Part shown: in pieces, positions 25,812 through 37,813 of the stretch | Layout: each line of letters opens with the position of its first letter | Numbering within the stretch: position 1 is the stretch's first letter | Origin: an uncultured Burkholderiales bacterium | GTDB taxonomy: Bacteria; Pseudomonadota; Gammaproteobacteria; Burkholderiales; Burkholderiaceae_C | Assembly (NCBI GenBank): GCA_903844775.1 | Contig: CAIMUZ010000118.1 | Coordinates: 1-47,758, forward strand | Direction: 5' to 3' | Length of the DNA: 47,758 nt | Notes under the pieces: generated by a model | The model's database searches: none | Seen by the model: only the letters and a program-made list of their open reading frames with translations | What the model was told of the DNA's origin: nothing | Position numbers and translations under genes: made by a program

Positions 25812-26561
25812 TTATTCGTTCAAATAGCCAAACGACTTCATTACACCCCTGGCTTTTTCACCCCGCAAGTAAAGCATGAGTGCTTGGGCTGCAGAATGAT
25901 CTTTCGCATTTTTTAATAAGATGGCCTCTTGTCGAAGGGGCTTGTAATAATGGGCAGGCACAATCCATGCAGATCCAGTTCCGATTTTTCCGTTGATAAA
26001 GACCTGTGAAAGTGAAACAAAGCCGATCGGTACATTTTGAGTCATCACAAATTGATAAGTTTGTGCAATGTTATCGCCCAAAACCAGCTTAGGTTGCAGA
26101 TCTTTTAACAAGCCTAAATGCGTGATTGTTTCCATTGCCGCTGCACCATAAGGCGCTAATTTTGGGTTGGCCATGGCGATTCGTTGGATTTCTTTGCGTT
26201 GAAGAATTCGTCCTTTTTCATCCACCAACTCTGGCTGTGGACTCCACAAAACCAATTGTCCAGTTGCATAAGTAAAGCGTGTGCCTGCAAGGCCTAAGCC
26301 TTGAGCCTCTAGTTTTTCTGCCGTGGTTGTATCTGCCGAAAGAAAAACTTGAAATGGGGCGCCGTTTTTGATTTGTGCATAAAAACTACCCGTAGCGCCA
26401 AATGACAACCTGGCCATGTGACCTGTGTCTTGTTGAAACAATTGGGCAATTTTTTGCATCGGTGCTGCAAAATTAGCGGCCACAGCCACTGTCACCTCTT
26501 CGGCCCTGAGAATTGTCGCATTGGCAACAACAAAGAGAGTCAAAATAAGGGGGCGAAACAT
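25812..26561 (-). CDS. modA: Molybdate ABC transporter substrate-binding protein
   Basis: VTVAVAANFAAPMQKIAQLFQQDTG; FGATGSFYAQIKNGAPFQVFLSAD. Confidence 0.88.
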   Translation of the reverse strand: MFRPLILTLFVVANATILRAEEVTVAVAANFAAPMQKIAQLFQQDTGHMARLSFGATGSFYAQIKNGAPFQVFLSADTTTAEKLEAQGLGLAGTRFTYATGQLVLWSPQPELVDEKGRILQRKEIQRIAMANPKLAPYGAAAMETITHLGLLKDLQPKLVLGDNIAQTYQFVMTQNVPIGFVSLSQVFINGKIGTGSAWIVPAHYYKPLRQEAILLKNAKDHSAAQALMLYLRGEKARGVMKSFGYLNE

Positions 26562-26588
26562 GCAAACGATCCTTAAACAGTTATAACC

Positions 26589-26613
26589 ATGACTTACATC
26601 GATATTAAGTCAT
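26589..26613. promoter_or_regulatory. Inverted repeat upstream of modA
   Basis: ATGACTTA-CATCGATAT-TAAGTCAT, perfect 8-bp arms; about 28 bp upstream of modA. Confidence 0.5.
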
Positions 26614-26691
26614 TTCAAGTTGCAAGGCACAGCTTGCAATTATTCATGAACTCAACGACGGGCAAACATTGGAAAGGGTCAAGGATTCCGC

Positions 26692-27177
26692 ATGCACAAT
26701 GACGTACAGCAACTAAGGCTCATACTCAAATCTGCCAAAACCATTGCGGTGGTTGGCTTGTCCGCGCAGTGGAATCGGCCCAGTTATTTTGCAGCCAAGT
26801 ACATGCAGGAACATGGCTACAAAATTATTCCCGTCAACCCACGCTACGCGGGTGACGGTCAGCACCCTCCCAAAAAAATTCTTGATCAAGTTTGCTACGC
26901 CAGCTTGCTCGACATTCCGGAAAAAATAGACATCGTTGACGTCTTTAGAAAAATGGAAGATGTCTTGCCCATTGCCCAAGAAGCACTTGAAATAGGTGCT
27001 ACATGTTTATGGCAACAACTTGGGGTTGAAAACCACGAGGCTGACATGCTGTTTAGAAACAGCGGCCGTCAATCGGTCACCCAACGTTGCGTCAAAATTG
27101 AACATGCGCGTATTTTTGGCGGCCTCAATTGGGTGGGCGTCAATACCGGCATCATTTCAGCCAAACGTCCGGTCTAG
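26692..27177 (+). CDS. CoA-binding domain protein (YccU-like)
   Basis: AKTIAVVGLSAQWNRPSYFAAKYMQEHGYKIIPVNPRY; MEDVLPIAQEALEIGATCLWQQLGV. Confidence 0.88.
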   Translation: MHNDVQQLRLILKSAKTIAVVGLSAQWNRPSYFAAKYMQEHGYKIIPVNPRYAGDGQHPPKKILDQVCYASLLDIPEKIDIVDVFRKMEDVLPIAQEALEIGATCLWQQLGVENHEADMLFRNSGRQSVTQRCVKIEHARIFGGLNWVGVNTGIISAKRPV

Positions 27178-27184
27178 GCCATTC

Positions 27185-28468
27185 ATGAGCGATCATTCTT
27201 ACAAACTCGAAACACTTGCCATTCACGCAGGTCAAATTCCCGACGCAGCCACGGGCGCCCGCGCGTTGCCCATTTACCAAACCAGCAGTTTTGTTTTTGA
27301 CAGTGCAGAACATGCTGCCTCCCTTTTCAATTTGCAAACTTTTGGCAATGTTTACTCTCGTCTTAGCAATCCCACGGTGGCCGTGTTGGAAGAAAGAGTG
27401 GCTGCTCTAGAGGGCGGCAGAGCTGCCGTCGCTTCGGCCTCAGGCATGGCCGCCGAATCAATGGCGCTCATGACCATTTTGCAAGCCGGTGACCATGTGG
27501 TCGCAGCAGGCGCACTTTACGGTGGGTCGGTTACCCTGCTTTCGGTGAGCTTGGCAAAATTTGGCATTGAAACGACCTTTGTCGATGCGAGCAAGCCAGA
27601 GGCTTTTGCAGCCGCTGTCCAATCCAATACCCGTGCTATTTATGCTGAGAGCTTGGGCAACCCCAGTATGTTGGTCTTGGACATCGGCGCTGTTGCCGAG
27701 GTTGCACACGCACATGGATTGCCCCTCATCATCGATAACACAGTCCCAAGTCCTGCACTTTGCAACCCCATTAACTTGGGTGCCGATGTGGTGGTTCATT
27801 CGGCCACCAAGTATTTGGCTGGCCACGGGACCACTTTGGGCGGCGTCATTGTTGAAAGCGGAAAATTTCCCTGGGACAATGGCAAATTCCCCGGCATGAC
27901 AGAGCCCTCTAAGGGCTACCATGGCGTCAAGTTTTATGAAACCTTTGGTGACTTTGGCTTCACCATGCGATGCCGCATGGAATGCCTGCGCGTTTATGGC
28001 GCGTCCCTGAGCCCCATGAGCGCATGGCAAATATTGCAAGGCGTTGAGACGCTGCCCTTGAGAATGGAAAGGCACTGTCGCAATGCTTTGGCCGTCGCAA
28101 ATTTTCTGAAGCAAGATTCCCGCGTTGCCTGGGTCAATTACCCTGGCCTGCCCGAGCATCCGCAGCATGAACTCATGAAAAAACAAATGACCGGCGCCTC
28201 CGGCTTGCTAGCCTTTGGCGTCAAGGGCGGACTTGTGCAAGGCGTGAAGTTCATTGAAGCGGCAAAGTTCATGAGCCATCTGGTCAATATTGGCGATACG
28301 CGCACATTGATCAGTCACCCTGCCAGCACCACGCATCGACAGCTTGATGAGGCGCAACAATTGGCTGCAGGCGTTGGGCCTGACATGATTAGAATTTCAG
28401 TGGGTTTAGAACACATCGATGACATATTGTGGGACATCGATCAGGCGCTGAATACCGCCACTGGCTAA
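27185..28468 (+). CDS. metY: O-acetylhomoserine sulfhydrylase/aminocarboxypropyltransferase
   Basis: TLAIHAGQIPDAATGARALPIYQTSSFVFDSAEHAA; PLP Lys in VVHSATKYLAGHG; RISVGLEHIDDI. Confidence 0.9.
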   Translation: MSDHSYKLETLAIHAGQIPDAATGARALPIYQTSSFVFDSAEHAASLFNLQTFGNVYSRLSNPTVAVLEERVAALEGGRAAVASASGMAAESMALMTILQAGDHVVAAGALYGGSVTLLSVSLAKFGIETTFVDASKPEAFAAAVQSNTRAIYAESLGNPSMLVLDIGAVAEVAHAHGLPLIIDNTVPSPALCNPINLGADVVVHSATKYLAGHGTTLGGVIVESGKFPWDNGKFPGMTEPSKGYHGVKFYETFGDFGFTMRCRMECLRVYGASLSPMSAWQILQGVETLPLRMERHCRNALAVANFLKQDSRVAWVNYPGLPEHPQHELMKKQMTGASGLLAFGVKGGLVQGVKFIEAAKFMSHLVNIGDTRTLISHPASTTHRQLDEAQQLAAGVGPDMIRISVGLEHIDDILWDIDQALNTATG

Positions 28469-28492
28469 AAATTTCACATTCAAGGTATCTAC

Positions 28493-30130
28493 ATGACCTC
28501 TATTTTTGAGCAAGGCTTAGATAAAAACATTGCCAACTTCACAGCCTTGTCGCCCGTTAGTTTTGTGGAAAGAAGTGCAGAGATATTTGGCGATTTACCT
28601 TCAATCATTCATGGCCAAAGAAAATACACATGGTCTCAAACGCGAGATCGTTCTGCCAGACTGGCTGCTGCATTAAAGTCTTTCGGCATCGGCAGAGGCA
28701 ACACGGTCAGCGCCATGCTGCCCAACACACCAGAAATGGTAGAAGTGCATTACGCAGTGCCTGCACTCAATGCCGTCTTGAATGCCTTAAACACACGACT
28801 GGATGCCGCACTCATTGCTTGGCAACTGAATCACTGCGAATCGAAGGTTTTGATCACCGATCGAGAATTTTCGCCTGTCATTTCAAAGGCGCTTGCTATT
28901 CTCAAAACTGAACACGGCAAAGACATGGTTGTGATCGATGTTTGCGACAGCGAATTCACTGGTGTGGGAGAACAACTTGGCGCACATGAATACGAAGCAT
29001 GCCTGGCTTCTCATCCCCCTTTGGCACAATTAGATGGCCCGCAAGACGAATGGGATGCCATTGCCGTGAGTTACACCAGTGGCACCACAGGCGACCCCAA
29101 AGGGGTTGTGACGCATCACCGCGGCGCGTACTTGAATGCTGTGAGCAACGTGGTCACGTGGAGCATGCCGAACTTCCCCACCTACCTGTGGACGCTCCCC
29201 ATGTTCCATTGCAATGGGTGGTGCTTTCCATGGACAGTGGCCATGCTGGCAGGCACACATGTGTGCTTGCGCCGCGTAGAAGCCCAGCCTATTTTGGACG
29301 CCATTCGAGAACATGAGGTGAATCATTATTGTGCAGCGCCCATTGTTCACAGCCTTATTTACAACGCGCCTGAAACCTTGCGTGCGGGCATTCATCAGCA
29401 AGTGCGGGGCATGGTCGCAGGTGCTGCGCCACCCGCAGCCATGATTGAAGGCATGGCCAAAATTGGTTTTGACATTACCCATGTCTACGGCTTAACCGAA
29501 GTCTACGGTCCCGCCAGTGTGGCTTCAAAACGTCCATCTTGGGCGCAAGAAAGTTTGTCAGAGCAAACTCGTTTGAATGGTCGGCAAGGTGTGCGCTATC
29601 CCCTGCAGGAGGGAATGAAAATTCTTGACCCTGCCACCATGACAGAATGTCCTGCGGATGGTGTCACGATGGGTGAAATCATGTTCAAGGGCAACATTGT
29701 GATGAAAGGTTATTTGAAAAACCCCAAGGCCACTCAAGAAGCCTTTGCGGGTGGTTGGTTTCACACAGGTGATTTGGCGGTGATGGAATCTGATCGATAC
29801 GTGAAAATCAAAGATCGAAGTAAAGACATCATCATTTCAGGCGGTGAAAATATCAGCTCACTCGAAGTTGAAGATGCACTTTACCGCCACGCCGCTGTCT
29901 TGACGTGTGCCGTTGTGGCCAAGCCTGATGACAAATGGGGTGAGTCCCCCTTGGCATTTGTCGAATTGAAATCGGGTGCGGTGGTCACCCAATCGGATTT
30001 GATCACTCATTGCAAAACACTGTTGGCAAGTTACAAAGTTCCCAAAGAAATTAGGTTTGAAGAGATTCCGAAAACCTCAACCGGGAAAATTCAAAAATTC
30101 CAACTCCGCGAACGCGCCAGAAGCGCTTGA
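28493..30130 (+). CDS. AMP-forming acyl-CoA synthetase
   Basis: SYTSGTTGDPKGVVTHHRGAYLNA; GWFHTGDLAVMESDRYVKIKDRSKDIIISGGENISS; KTSTGKIQKFQLRE. Confidence 0.9.
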   Translation: MTSIFEQGLDKNIANFTALSPVSFVERSAEIFGDLPSIIHGQRKYTWSQTRDRSARLAAALKSFGIGRGNTVSAMLPNTPEMVEVHYAVPALNAVLNALNTRLDAALIAWQLNHCESKVLITDREFSPVISKALAILKTEHGKDMVVIDVCDSEFTGVGEQLGAHEYEACLASHPPLAQLDGPQDEWDAIAVSYTSGTTGDPKGVVTHHRGAYLNAVSNVVTWSMPNFPTYLWTLPMFHCNGWCFPWTVAMLAGTHVCLRRVEAQPILDAIREHEVNHYCAAPIVHSLIYNAPETLRAGIHQQVRGMVAGAAPPAAMIEGMAKIGFDITHVYGLTEVYGPASVASKRPSWAQESLSEQTRLNGRQGVRYPLQEGMKILDPATMTECPADGVTMGEIMFKGNIVMKGYLKNPKATQEAFAGGWFHTGDLAVMESDRYVKIKDRSKDIIISGGENISSLEVEDALYRHAAVLTCAVVAKPDDKWGESPLAFVELKSGAVVTQSDLITHCKTLLASYKVPKEIRFEEIPKTSTGKIQKFQLRERARSA

Positions 30131-30143
30131 AGAACTTTTAGGA

Positions 30144-30932
30144 ATGAACATGACCCCTCAAGAATCACCGCTGTTAATCCGTTCTGACGATGAACGAGGC
30201 GTGACCACGCTGACCCTGAATCGACCCGCGGCATTCAATGCACTGAGTGAAGATTTATTGACCGCACTCCAATGCGAACTCGACGAGTTATCAAAAAATC
30301 AGAAAGTTCGTGTTGTGGTCTTAGCGGCCGCTGGTAAAGCATTTTGTGCGGGACATGATTTGCGCGAAATGCGTGCAGCGCCTTCGATGGACTATTACCA
30401 AAAGCTGTTTGCACAATGCGGCCAAATGATGATGAGCATTCAAAAATTGCAGGTGCCAGTCATTGCCAAAGTTCAAGGCATCGCAACAGCAGCGGGTTGC
30501 CAATTGGTCGCTCAATGCGACTTGGCTGTAGCTTCCTCTGACTCAAAGTTTGCAGTCAGCGGCGTCAATCTTGGCTTATTTTGCGCGACGCCCAGTGTGG
30601 CTTTGTCTCGAAATTTGTCCCGCAAAGCCGCCTTTGAAATGCTGGTCACTGGTGACTTTCTATCGGCGCAAGAAGCCTTAAGCCAAGGACTGATTAACAA
30701 GATTGCAGAACCTACAGAATTGGATGCAACTGTAGAAGCATTGGTTGCCAAGATTTTGACCAAGCCCCCAGTAGCTTTGGCAATGGGCAAAGAACTGTTT
30801 TACATGCAACTAGAAACAGGCATTGAAAAGGCCTACGAGTACGCCGCTCAAACCATGGCCTGCAACATGATGGACAGCTCTGCCCTAGAAGGTGTGCAAG
30901 CGTTTATAGATAAACGCAAACCCAATTGGTAG
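30144..30932 (+). CDS. Enoyl-CoA hydratase/isomerase family protein
   Basis: VTTLTLNRPAAFNALSEDLL; AAGKAFCAGHDLREM; IATAAGCQLVAQCDLAVAS. Confidence 0.9.
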   Translation: MNMTPQESPLLIRSDDERGVTTLTLNRPAAFNALSEDLLTALQCELDELSKNQKVRVVVLAAAGKAFCAGHDLREMRAAPSMDYYQKLFAQCGQMMMSIQKLQVPVIAKVQGIATAAGCQLVAQCDLAVASSDSKFAVSGVNLGLFCATPSVALSRNLSRKAAFEMLVTGDFLSAQEALSQGLINKIAEPTELDATVEALVAKILTKPPVALAMGKELFYMQLETGIEKAYEYAAQTMACNMMDSSALEGVQAFIDKRKPNW

Positions 30933-30939
30933 GTTCCGT

Positions 30940-31254
30940 TCAAGCAGCCAAGTCGAGATAAACTCGGCCGCCTTCTATCTTCACGGGCCAAGTCTTTGCG
31001 GGCTCTGTCGCAGGGCCACATGCCACTGAACCATTACGCACATCAAAAAGTGCTTGATGGAAGGGACACTCCACAAAATTACCTTCAACAAAGCCATCGC
31101 ACAATTTGGCGTTGCCATGGGAACACTCGTTGTTGATGGCAAACACACCGTCGTCGACTTTGAAAATGGCAATGTCATGATGGGAAGGCATCACACCCAT
31201 ACCAACACCCTCAAACAAGTCAGCCTCTGCGGCCACGTCAATCCAGTTGCTCAT
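30940..31254 (-). CDS. Rieske [2Fe-2S] ferredoxin component of an aromatic oxygenase
   Basis: CSHGNAKLCDGFVEGNFVECPFHQALFD Rieske motif. Confidence 0.88.
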   Translation of the reverse strand: MSNWIDVAAEADLFEGVGMGVMPSHHDIAIFKVDDGVFAINNECSHGNAKLCDGFVEGNFVECPFHQALFDVRNGSVACGPATEPAKTWPVKIEGGRVYLDLAA

Positions 31255-31256
31255 GA

Positions 31257-31730
31257 TTAAATGGGATAAATAATAGAGTTGGGAATCATCTCGCTGTCGT
31301 AGACGCAAAGTCTCTCAGCAAACTTGAGTCCATCGGACGTTTGAACAATGATATCCAAATACCGTCCCACATTGAAAACCGTACTTTCTTTGTCGTATTT
31401 GGTTCGAAAGACAGCGTAATTGGCCTCACTGTAGATTCTGCCATCTTCAACTTTTCGAACCATGGGCGCACCCACCACATGACGCTGGTAATAAGGGTCG
31501 TGATACAGCGTTTCAGTAATGCCATAAACGCGATCTTTCAGCATCCCCTTGCTTGTGAGTGAAAGTGTGGCAAGTGGGAATCCTCGATCGTAATTCTCGC
31601 GGGGTTGAAGTCTGTAAACGCATTGTTCTGTGAAAAATTCGGGCCATAAATCCCATTGACCACTGTCAACAGCACTGGCGTAATTGGCATAAAGCTGTTG
31701 AATACCAAACCAAGTTTGCATATCGACCAT
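31257..31730 (-). CDS. Aromatic-ring-hydroxylating dioxygenase beta subunit
   Basis: SnoaL-like/beta subunit fold: [55 protein letters not shown]; 2 bp after the alpha-subunit gene. Confidence 0.85.
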   Translation of the reverse strand: MVDMQTWFGIQQLYANYASAVDSGQWDLWPEFFTEQCVYRLQPRENYDRGFPLATLSLTSKGMLKDRVYGITETLYHDPYYQRHVVGAPMVRKVEDGRIYSEANYAVFRTKYDKESTVFNVGRYLDIIVQTSDGLKFAERLCVYDSEMIPNSIIYPI

Positions 31731-31732
31731 GA

Positions 31733-32986
31733 TCAATCCTCCATCACCTTGCGCCAATACTCGTACATGCCTCGAATCAGGGTTTCGGTCACCATGTGAT
31801 CCGTCTCACCCACATCCTTGCCACCCAATTCAGCCAAAGTACGATGTTGAGGTTTGGAGTTAAACGCCTGCTGCGAAAACTCAATGACCTCACCGTCGTC
31901 CGCAGACACAAATCCTGCAGGGCCAAATAAATTAGCTTGACGAAGTCGTCGATCGGTCATTTCCTCCGAGTCATCTTCAAAGCCAAAGTGAGTCCAAACA
32001 AAATCAAAAGCGCCATGACCGTCTGGCTGGATATGACGCGTAGAAACGCTGTTCACTTGCTGCTGAAAAATGACGCTGGGAAACAAAGTCATCATGACGG
32101 CTGTGGGGCCGCCCCACCATGGCTCGGGCACGATGTCCAGGAAGCTGGGGTCGTTCAATTGCATGCTGGCCTTAAAACTGCTGACTTGCGTCACATCAGA
32201 CGCTTGGCCTGTGGCTTCGCCCGATGAACCCCTTGTCGAAATCATGGCAGCGTGGCGATGTTGTTCGTCCATGCGCAATTCACTTTTATTGTCTGCGCGC
32301 CAAAGCCCAAATGTGACAAACCAAGTGTGCAACAAGCCCGGGTGGTAAGGATCCTTGATGTTTTCTTGCATCAATTTCCAATTGCCAGGAATGCGCTGGC
32401 GGTTGTAGCCCAAAATTTTGAGCTGTCGCCCGTTGAATAAGCGATCGAAATAATTCAAGATGGTGGGCCCCATGAAATCTTCCAGCGATTCGACCTCATG
32501 GTCAAAGGATGCAAAAACCACCCCACCCCTCAAAGCAACTTTGAGCGCCGTCAAACCATGGTCTTTGGGATCAAAGTCGGAGGGCATACCGCCATTGACT
32601 TTCCCATCTTGCCGTACACCCCTTCTGAATGGCACGCCTTGTAACTTGCCATCCAAGGCATAACTCCATTGGTGATAAGGACACACCAGTTCTTTTTTGT
32701 TGCCATGACGTTCTCGACAAAATGCCATGCCGCGATGGGCGCATACGTTTTCCACCACATGGACATGACCCTCTTGACTTCGCGTCATGATCACGGAGCG
32801 CTCCCCAATGACCGTTCGTTTGAAATCGCCTGCATTGGGAATTTCAGCCTCTAAGCCAACGTAGCTCCAGTGCGCTTTGTAGAAAAAACGTTCTAACTCT
32901 TTTTTATGGGTGCCCTCTTGGGTATACACAGCGAAAGGAATGCGGCTGGTGCCACTTGTTTCCCAGTGAATGGGGTGTTCATTCAT
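31733..32986 (-). CDS. Aromatic-ring-hydroxylating dioxygenase alpha subunit (anthranilate/salicylate-hydroxylase-like)
   Basis: Rieske [28 protein letters not shown]; mononuclear Fe motif [13 protein letters not shown]. Confidence 0.9.
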   Translation of the reverse strand: MNEHPIHWETSGTSRIPFAVYTQEGTHKKELERFFYKAHWSYVGLEAEIPNAGDFKRTVIGERSVIMTRSQEGHVHVVENVCAHRGMAFCRERHGNKKELVCPYHQWSYALDGKLQGVPFRRGVRQDGKVNGGMPSDFDPKDHGLTALKVALRGGVVFASFDHEVESLEDFMGPTILNYFDRLFNGRQLKILGYNRQRIPGNWKLMQENIKDPYHPGLLHTWFVTFGLWRADNKSELRMDEQHRHAAMISTRGSSGEATGQASDVTQVSSFKASMQLNDPSFLDIVPEPWWGGPTAVMMTLFPSVIFQQQVNSVSTRHIQPDGHGAFDFVWTHFGFEDDSEEMTDRRLRQANLFGPAGFVSADDGEVIEFSQQAFNSKPQHRTLAELGGKDVGETDHMVTETLIRGMYEYWRKVMED

Positions 32987-33102
32987 TTGACTTTATCTCC
33001 GCACGAATCGATTTGATCATCATGCCCATCCTGCAAAAAAGTAAATCTTACTTGACATTGAGTGATCATTCGTTGGTCAAAATTCCCACTGTACGTACCA
33101 TC

Positions 33103-34311
<1,209 letters not shown>

Positions 34312-34386
34312 TCAACTTTTTGAAGATACGCTGATTTAGTCCAACCAGGAATGGCCTAAGCCCTCCATAACTTGTACATTTCGAAC

Positions 34387-35238
34387 ATGCCAGTCCATCC
34401 TACTTCGATTCAGTCCTACAGCCTATTTGGGGAGTCAACTCATCTGCCAGATGTCTTGCACTGCGAAACGATTGCGGAGCGATCAAAACTGCATGATTGG
34501 GAATTAGCCCCCCATCGTCATGCTCGCCTTCATCAGATCTTATTAATCACAATGGGCGGCGGTTTCGTGACCCTAGATGGTCAGACATCTCCGTTGTCGG
34601 CGGGTTCATTGGTGAACGTCCCGCATGGCCACGTTCACGCATTCAGCTTCAAAAAGGACACCCAAGGATGGGTTACCACGTTTGCAGATGAATTGATGGA
34701 TGAACTGTTTGTCCGCGTCGGTAACGTGAAGCAAGAACTTGGACAAGCAAGCGTTCTCAAAGCAGACCAATTTACCCATCAAATCGTGCATCAAATTTGG
34801 CGGGAATTTTCTTCTCAGGAAAAATCACGCGCTTTGGTTTTGCGCGGATTGAGTTCTGTTCTTCTAGGCTGGGTATCCCGTCATCTACAAACTCAACGAG
34901 TTCAAATTCGGAAACAGGCCGATCCTGAACTGATTCAACGCTTTAAAGATCTGATAGAGGATCATTATTTGGCCCACTGGCGAGTGAACGATTACGCCAA
35001 AGCACTTTCAATATCCCCCACACACCTCAGCAGACTCTCGCGCTCTGCCACTGGAAATTCAGCACTGAGACTGATCGAAGCAAGACTAATGCGGGAAGCT
35101 CGCAGAAACTTGGCCTACACCAGCCTGAGCATTTCCAACATTGCTTACGCGCTGGGTTATAACGACCCCGCATATTTCTCGCGAGTCTTTGCACGCGATT
35201 CAGGACTCTCCCCCAAAGCTTTCAGGCAGCAAATCTAA
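34387..35238 (+). CDS. AraC-family regulator, divergent from pobA (PobR-like)
   Basis: N-terminal cupin-like domain; C-terminal HTH SISPTHLSRLSRSATGNSALRLIEARLMREARRNLAYTSLSISNIAYALGYNDPAYFSRVFARDSGLSPKAFR. Confidence 0.88.
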   Translation: MPVHPTSIQSYSLFGESTHLPDVLHCETIAERSKLHDWELAPHRHARLHQILLITMGGGFVTLDGQTSPLSAGSLVNVPHGHVHAFSFKKDTQGWVTTFADELMDELFVRVGNVKQELGQASVLKADQFTHQIVHQIWREFSSQEKSRALVLRGLSSVLLGWVSRHLQTQRVQIRKQADPELIQRFKDLIEDHYLAHWRVNDYAKALSISPTHLSRLSRSATGNSALRLIEARLMREARRNLAYTSLSISNIAYALGYNDPAYFSRVFARDSGLSPKAFRQQI

Positions 35239-35498
35239 GATTGAAACGAAAGCCAACAGACGCCATTTAGAAATAGCATTCACGCAATGGACAGCGACTT
35301 AAGAGGCTTTGATACAAGTCAACTTAAAACAAAATTCACCTTGAAAGTGCCAGGCAAGCAAGGGGTTAGATTGTTTCACAATGCGAAAACAAGTCTCATT
35401 TTTTATCGAATAAGCCTTTTAAGCAGTCTGTCAGGCACTGCTTTTAAGATCTAATACAGGGTTGCAGAGAGACCTACTTGAAAAAACGAGGAAGAAAA

Positions 35499-37736
35499 AT
35501 GGCAAACCAAAAATCTAAAATCATTTACACCCTGACCGATGAAGCGCCCCTGTTGGCCACAGCAGCTTTCTTGCCTGTGATTCGAACTTTTGCGGCACCC
35601 GCTGGTATTGAAATTGAATCAAGCGACATCTCTCTTGCAGCACGCATTCTGGGTGAGTTCTCTGACCTGTTGCCCGAAGCGCAGCGCATGCCCAATAATC
35701 TGGCCGCTCTGGGCAAGTTAACTCTCAAGCCAGAAGCCAACATCATCAAATTGCCCAACATCAGCGCCTCGGTGGGCCAGTTGGTCATCGCGATCAAAGA
35801 GTTGCAAGCCAAGGGCTATGCACTCCCTGAGTATCCCGATAACCCAAAGAACGACGCAGAAAAAGACATCAAAGCGCGCTACTCCAAATGCACGGGCTCC
35901 GCTGTCAACCCTGTTTTGCGGGAGGGCAACTCAGACCGCCGTGCCCCACGTGCCGTGAAAGAGTTTGCGCGTAAAAATCCTCACAGCATGGCGGAATGGA
36001 GCCAAGCCTCTCGATCGCATGTATCCCACATGCACCACGGCGATTTCTATCACGGCGAAAAGTCCATGACGGTCGAGCGAGCTCGCGATGTGAAAATGGA
36101 ACTCATCACCAAGAGCGGCAAAGCCATGGTGCTCAAGCCAAAGGTCTCCTTATTGGAACGTGAAGTCGTTGACAGCATGTTCATGAGCAAGAAAGCGCTT
36201 GAAGAATTCTACGAAAAAGAAATCGAAGACGCTCACAAAACAGGCGTGATGTTCTCTTTGCACGTTAAAGCCACCATGATGAAGGTGTCACACCCCATCG
36301 TTTTTGGTCACTGCGTCAAAATTTTCTACAAGGATGCCTTCGAAAAGCACAAAGCCGTGATGAGCGATCTGGGTATCAACGTAAACAACGGCATGGTTGA
36401 CCTTTATAACAAGATTGCAACGTTGCCCGAATCAAAGCGCGAAGAAATCATGCGCGATTTGCATGCCTGTCATGAACATCGACCCGAGTTGGCCATGGTC
36501 GACTCTGCCAAGGGCATTACCAATTTTCACTCCCCCAACGACGTGATCGTGGATGCTTCTATGCCAGCGATGATTCGCAGCGGCGGCAAAATGTGGGGCG
36601 CCGATGGCCGCTTGAAAGATGTGAAGGCGGTGATGCCTGAATCGACTTTTGCACGCATCTACCAAGAGATCATCAACTTCTGTAAGTGGCACGGCGCTTT
36701 CGATCCAAAAACCATGGGCACAGTCCCTAACGTGGGCTTGATGGCGCAACAAGCCGAAGAATATGGTTCACACGACAAGACGTTTGAGATTACTGAAGAC
36801 GGCATCGCCAACATCACCGACCTCGAAACCGGTGAAGTTTTACTCAGCCAAAACGTTGAGGCTGGCGATATCTGGCGCATGTGCCAAGTCAAAGACGCTG
36901 CCATCCGTGACTGGGTGAAATTGGCAGTCAACCGCGCTCGTAACTCTGGCATGCCTGTGGTTTTCTGGTTGGACGCCTACCGCCCTCACGAAGCACAACT
37001 GATCCGCAAAGTGAAGATGTATTTGCACGAGCACGACACCATTGGTTTAGACATCCAAATCATGAGTCAAGTTCGCGCCATGCGTTACACCCTCGAGCGC
37101 GTCGTTCGTGGCTTGGACACCATCAGTGCCACCGGTAACATTTTGCGCGACTACCTCACTGACTTGTTCCCCATCATGGAATTGGGAACGAGTGCCAAGA
37201 TGCTATCTATCGTGCCCCTGATGGCGGGTGGCGGCATGTACGAAACTGGCGCTGGCGGTTCAGCGCCCAAGCACGTGAAGCAACTGGTGGAAGAAAACCA
37301 TTTGCGTTGGGATTCTCTGGGTGAATTCTTGGCCCTGGCCGTTTCACTAGAGGACCTTGGCCTCAAAACAAACAATGAGAAAGCCAAAATTTTGGCCAAG
37401 ACATTGGATGCGGCAACCGGCACCTTGTTAGACAACAACAAGAACCCCTCACCCAAAACGGGTGAGCTCGATAACCGAGGCAGCCAGTTTTATCTCTCCA
37501 TGTTTTGGGCCCAAGAGTTGGCGGCTCAAACAGCAGACAAAGAGTTACAGGCTAAATTTGCGCCTTTGGCCAAGGCTTTGACAGAATCCGAGAAGCAAAT
37601 TGTCAGCGAACTGAAAGCTGTTCAAGGCAAACCCGTTGACATTGGGGGCTACTACATGCCGTCGGCAGACTTATTGCAAAAAGCCATGTGCCCCAGCGCA
37701 ACTTTTAACAAGATCCTTCAATCTGCCAACGCTTGA
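35499..37736 (+). CDS. icd: Monomeric NADP-dependent isocitrate dehydrogenase
   Basis: [90 protein letters not shown]. Confidence 0.95.
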   Translation: MANQKSKIIYTLTDEAPLLATAAFLPVIRTFAAPAGIEIESSDISLAARILGEFSDLLPEAQRMPNNLAALGKLTLKPEANIIKLPNISASVGQLVIAIKELQAKGYALPEYPDNPKNDAEKDIKARYSKCTGSAVNPVLREGNSDRRAPRAVKEFARKNPHSMAEWSQASRSHVSHMHHGDFYHGEKSMTVERARDVKMELITKSGKAMVLKPKVSLLEREVVDSMFMSKKALEEFYEKEIEDAHKTGVMFSLHVKATMMKVSHPIVFGHCVKIFYKDAFEKHKAVMSDLGINVNNGMVDLYNKIATLPESKREEIMRDLHACHEHRPELAMVDSAKGITNFHSPNDVIVDASMPAMIRSGGKMWGADGRLKDVKAVMPESTFARIYQEIINFCKWHGAFDPKTMGTVPNVGLMAQQAEEYGSHDKTFEITEDGIANITDLETGEVLLSQNVEAGDIWRMCQVKDAAIRDWVKLAVNRARNSGMPVVFWLDAYRPHEAQLIRKVKMYLHEHDTIGLDIQIMSQVRAMRYTLERVVRGLDTISATGNILRDYLTDLFPIMELGTSAKMLSIVPLMAGGGMYETGAGGSAPKHVKQLVEENHLRWDSLGEFLALAVSLEDLGLKTNNEKAKILAKTLDAATGTLLDNNKNPSPKTGELDNRGSQFYLSMFWAQELAAQTADKELQAKFAPLAKALTESEKQIVSELKAVQGKPVDIGGYYMPSADLLQKAMCPSATFNKILQSANA

Positions 37737-37748
37737 ATGCCACTGTAG

Positions 37749-37803
37749 AAAGACCTGCTTCGGGTCTTTTTAACCAAAAAGCCGCAAATTTGCGGCTTTT
37801 TTT
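37749..37803 (+). terminator. Two tandem intrinsic terminators after icd
   Basis: AAAGACC-TGCTTC-GGGTCTTTTT followed by AAAAAGCCGCAAATTTGCGGCTTTTTTT. Confidence 0.9.
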
Positions 37804-37813
37804 AATTCTACTT

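Noticed and set aside
27458-28186. 242-aa ORF antisense to metY
   Set aside because: Fully overlaps a conserved gene on the other strand; no family motif or ribosome-binding support.
29030-29482. 150-aa ORF antisense to the acyl-CoA ligase
   Set aside because: Shadow ORF; no conserved motif.
35421-35443. AAGCAGT-CTGTCAGGC-ACTGCTT hairpin before icd
   Set aside because: Only a 7-bp stem and no T-run or conserved riboswitch pattern recognised; too weak to call.
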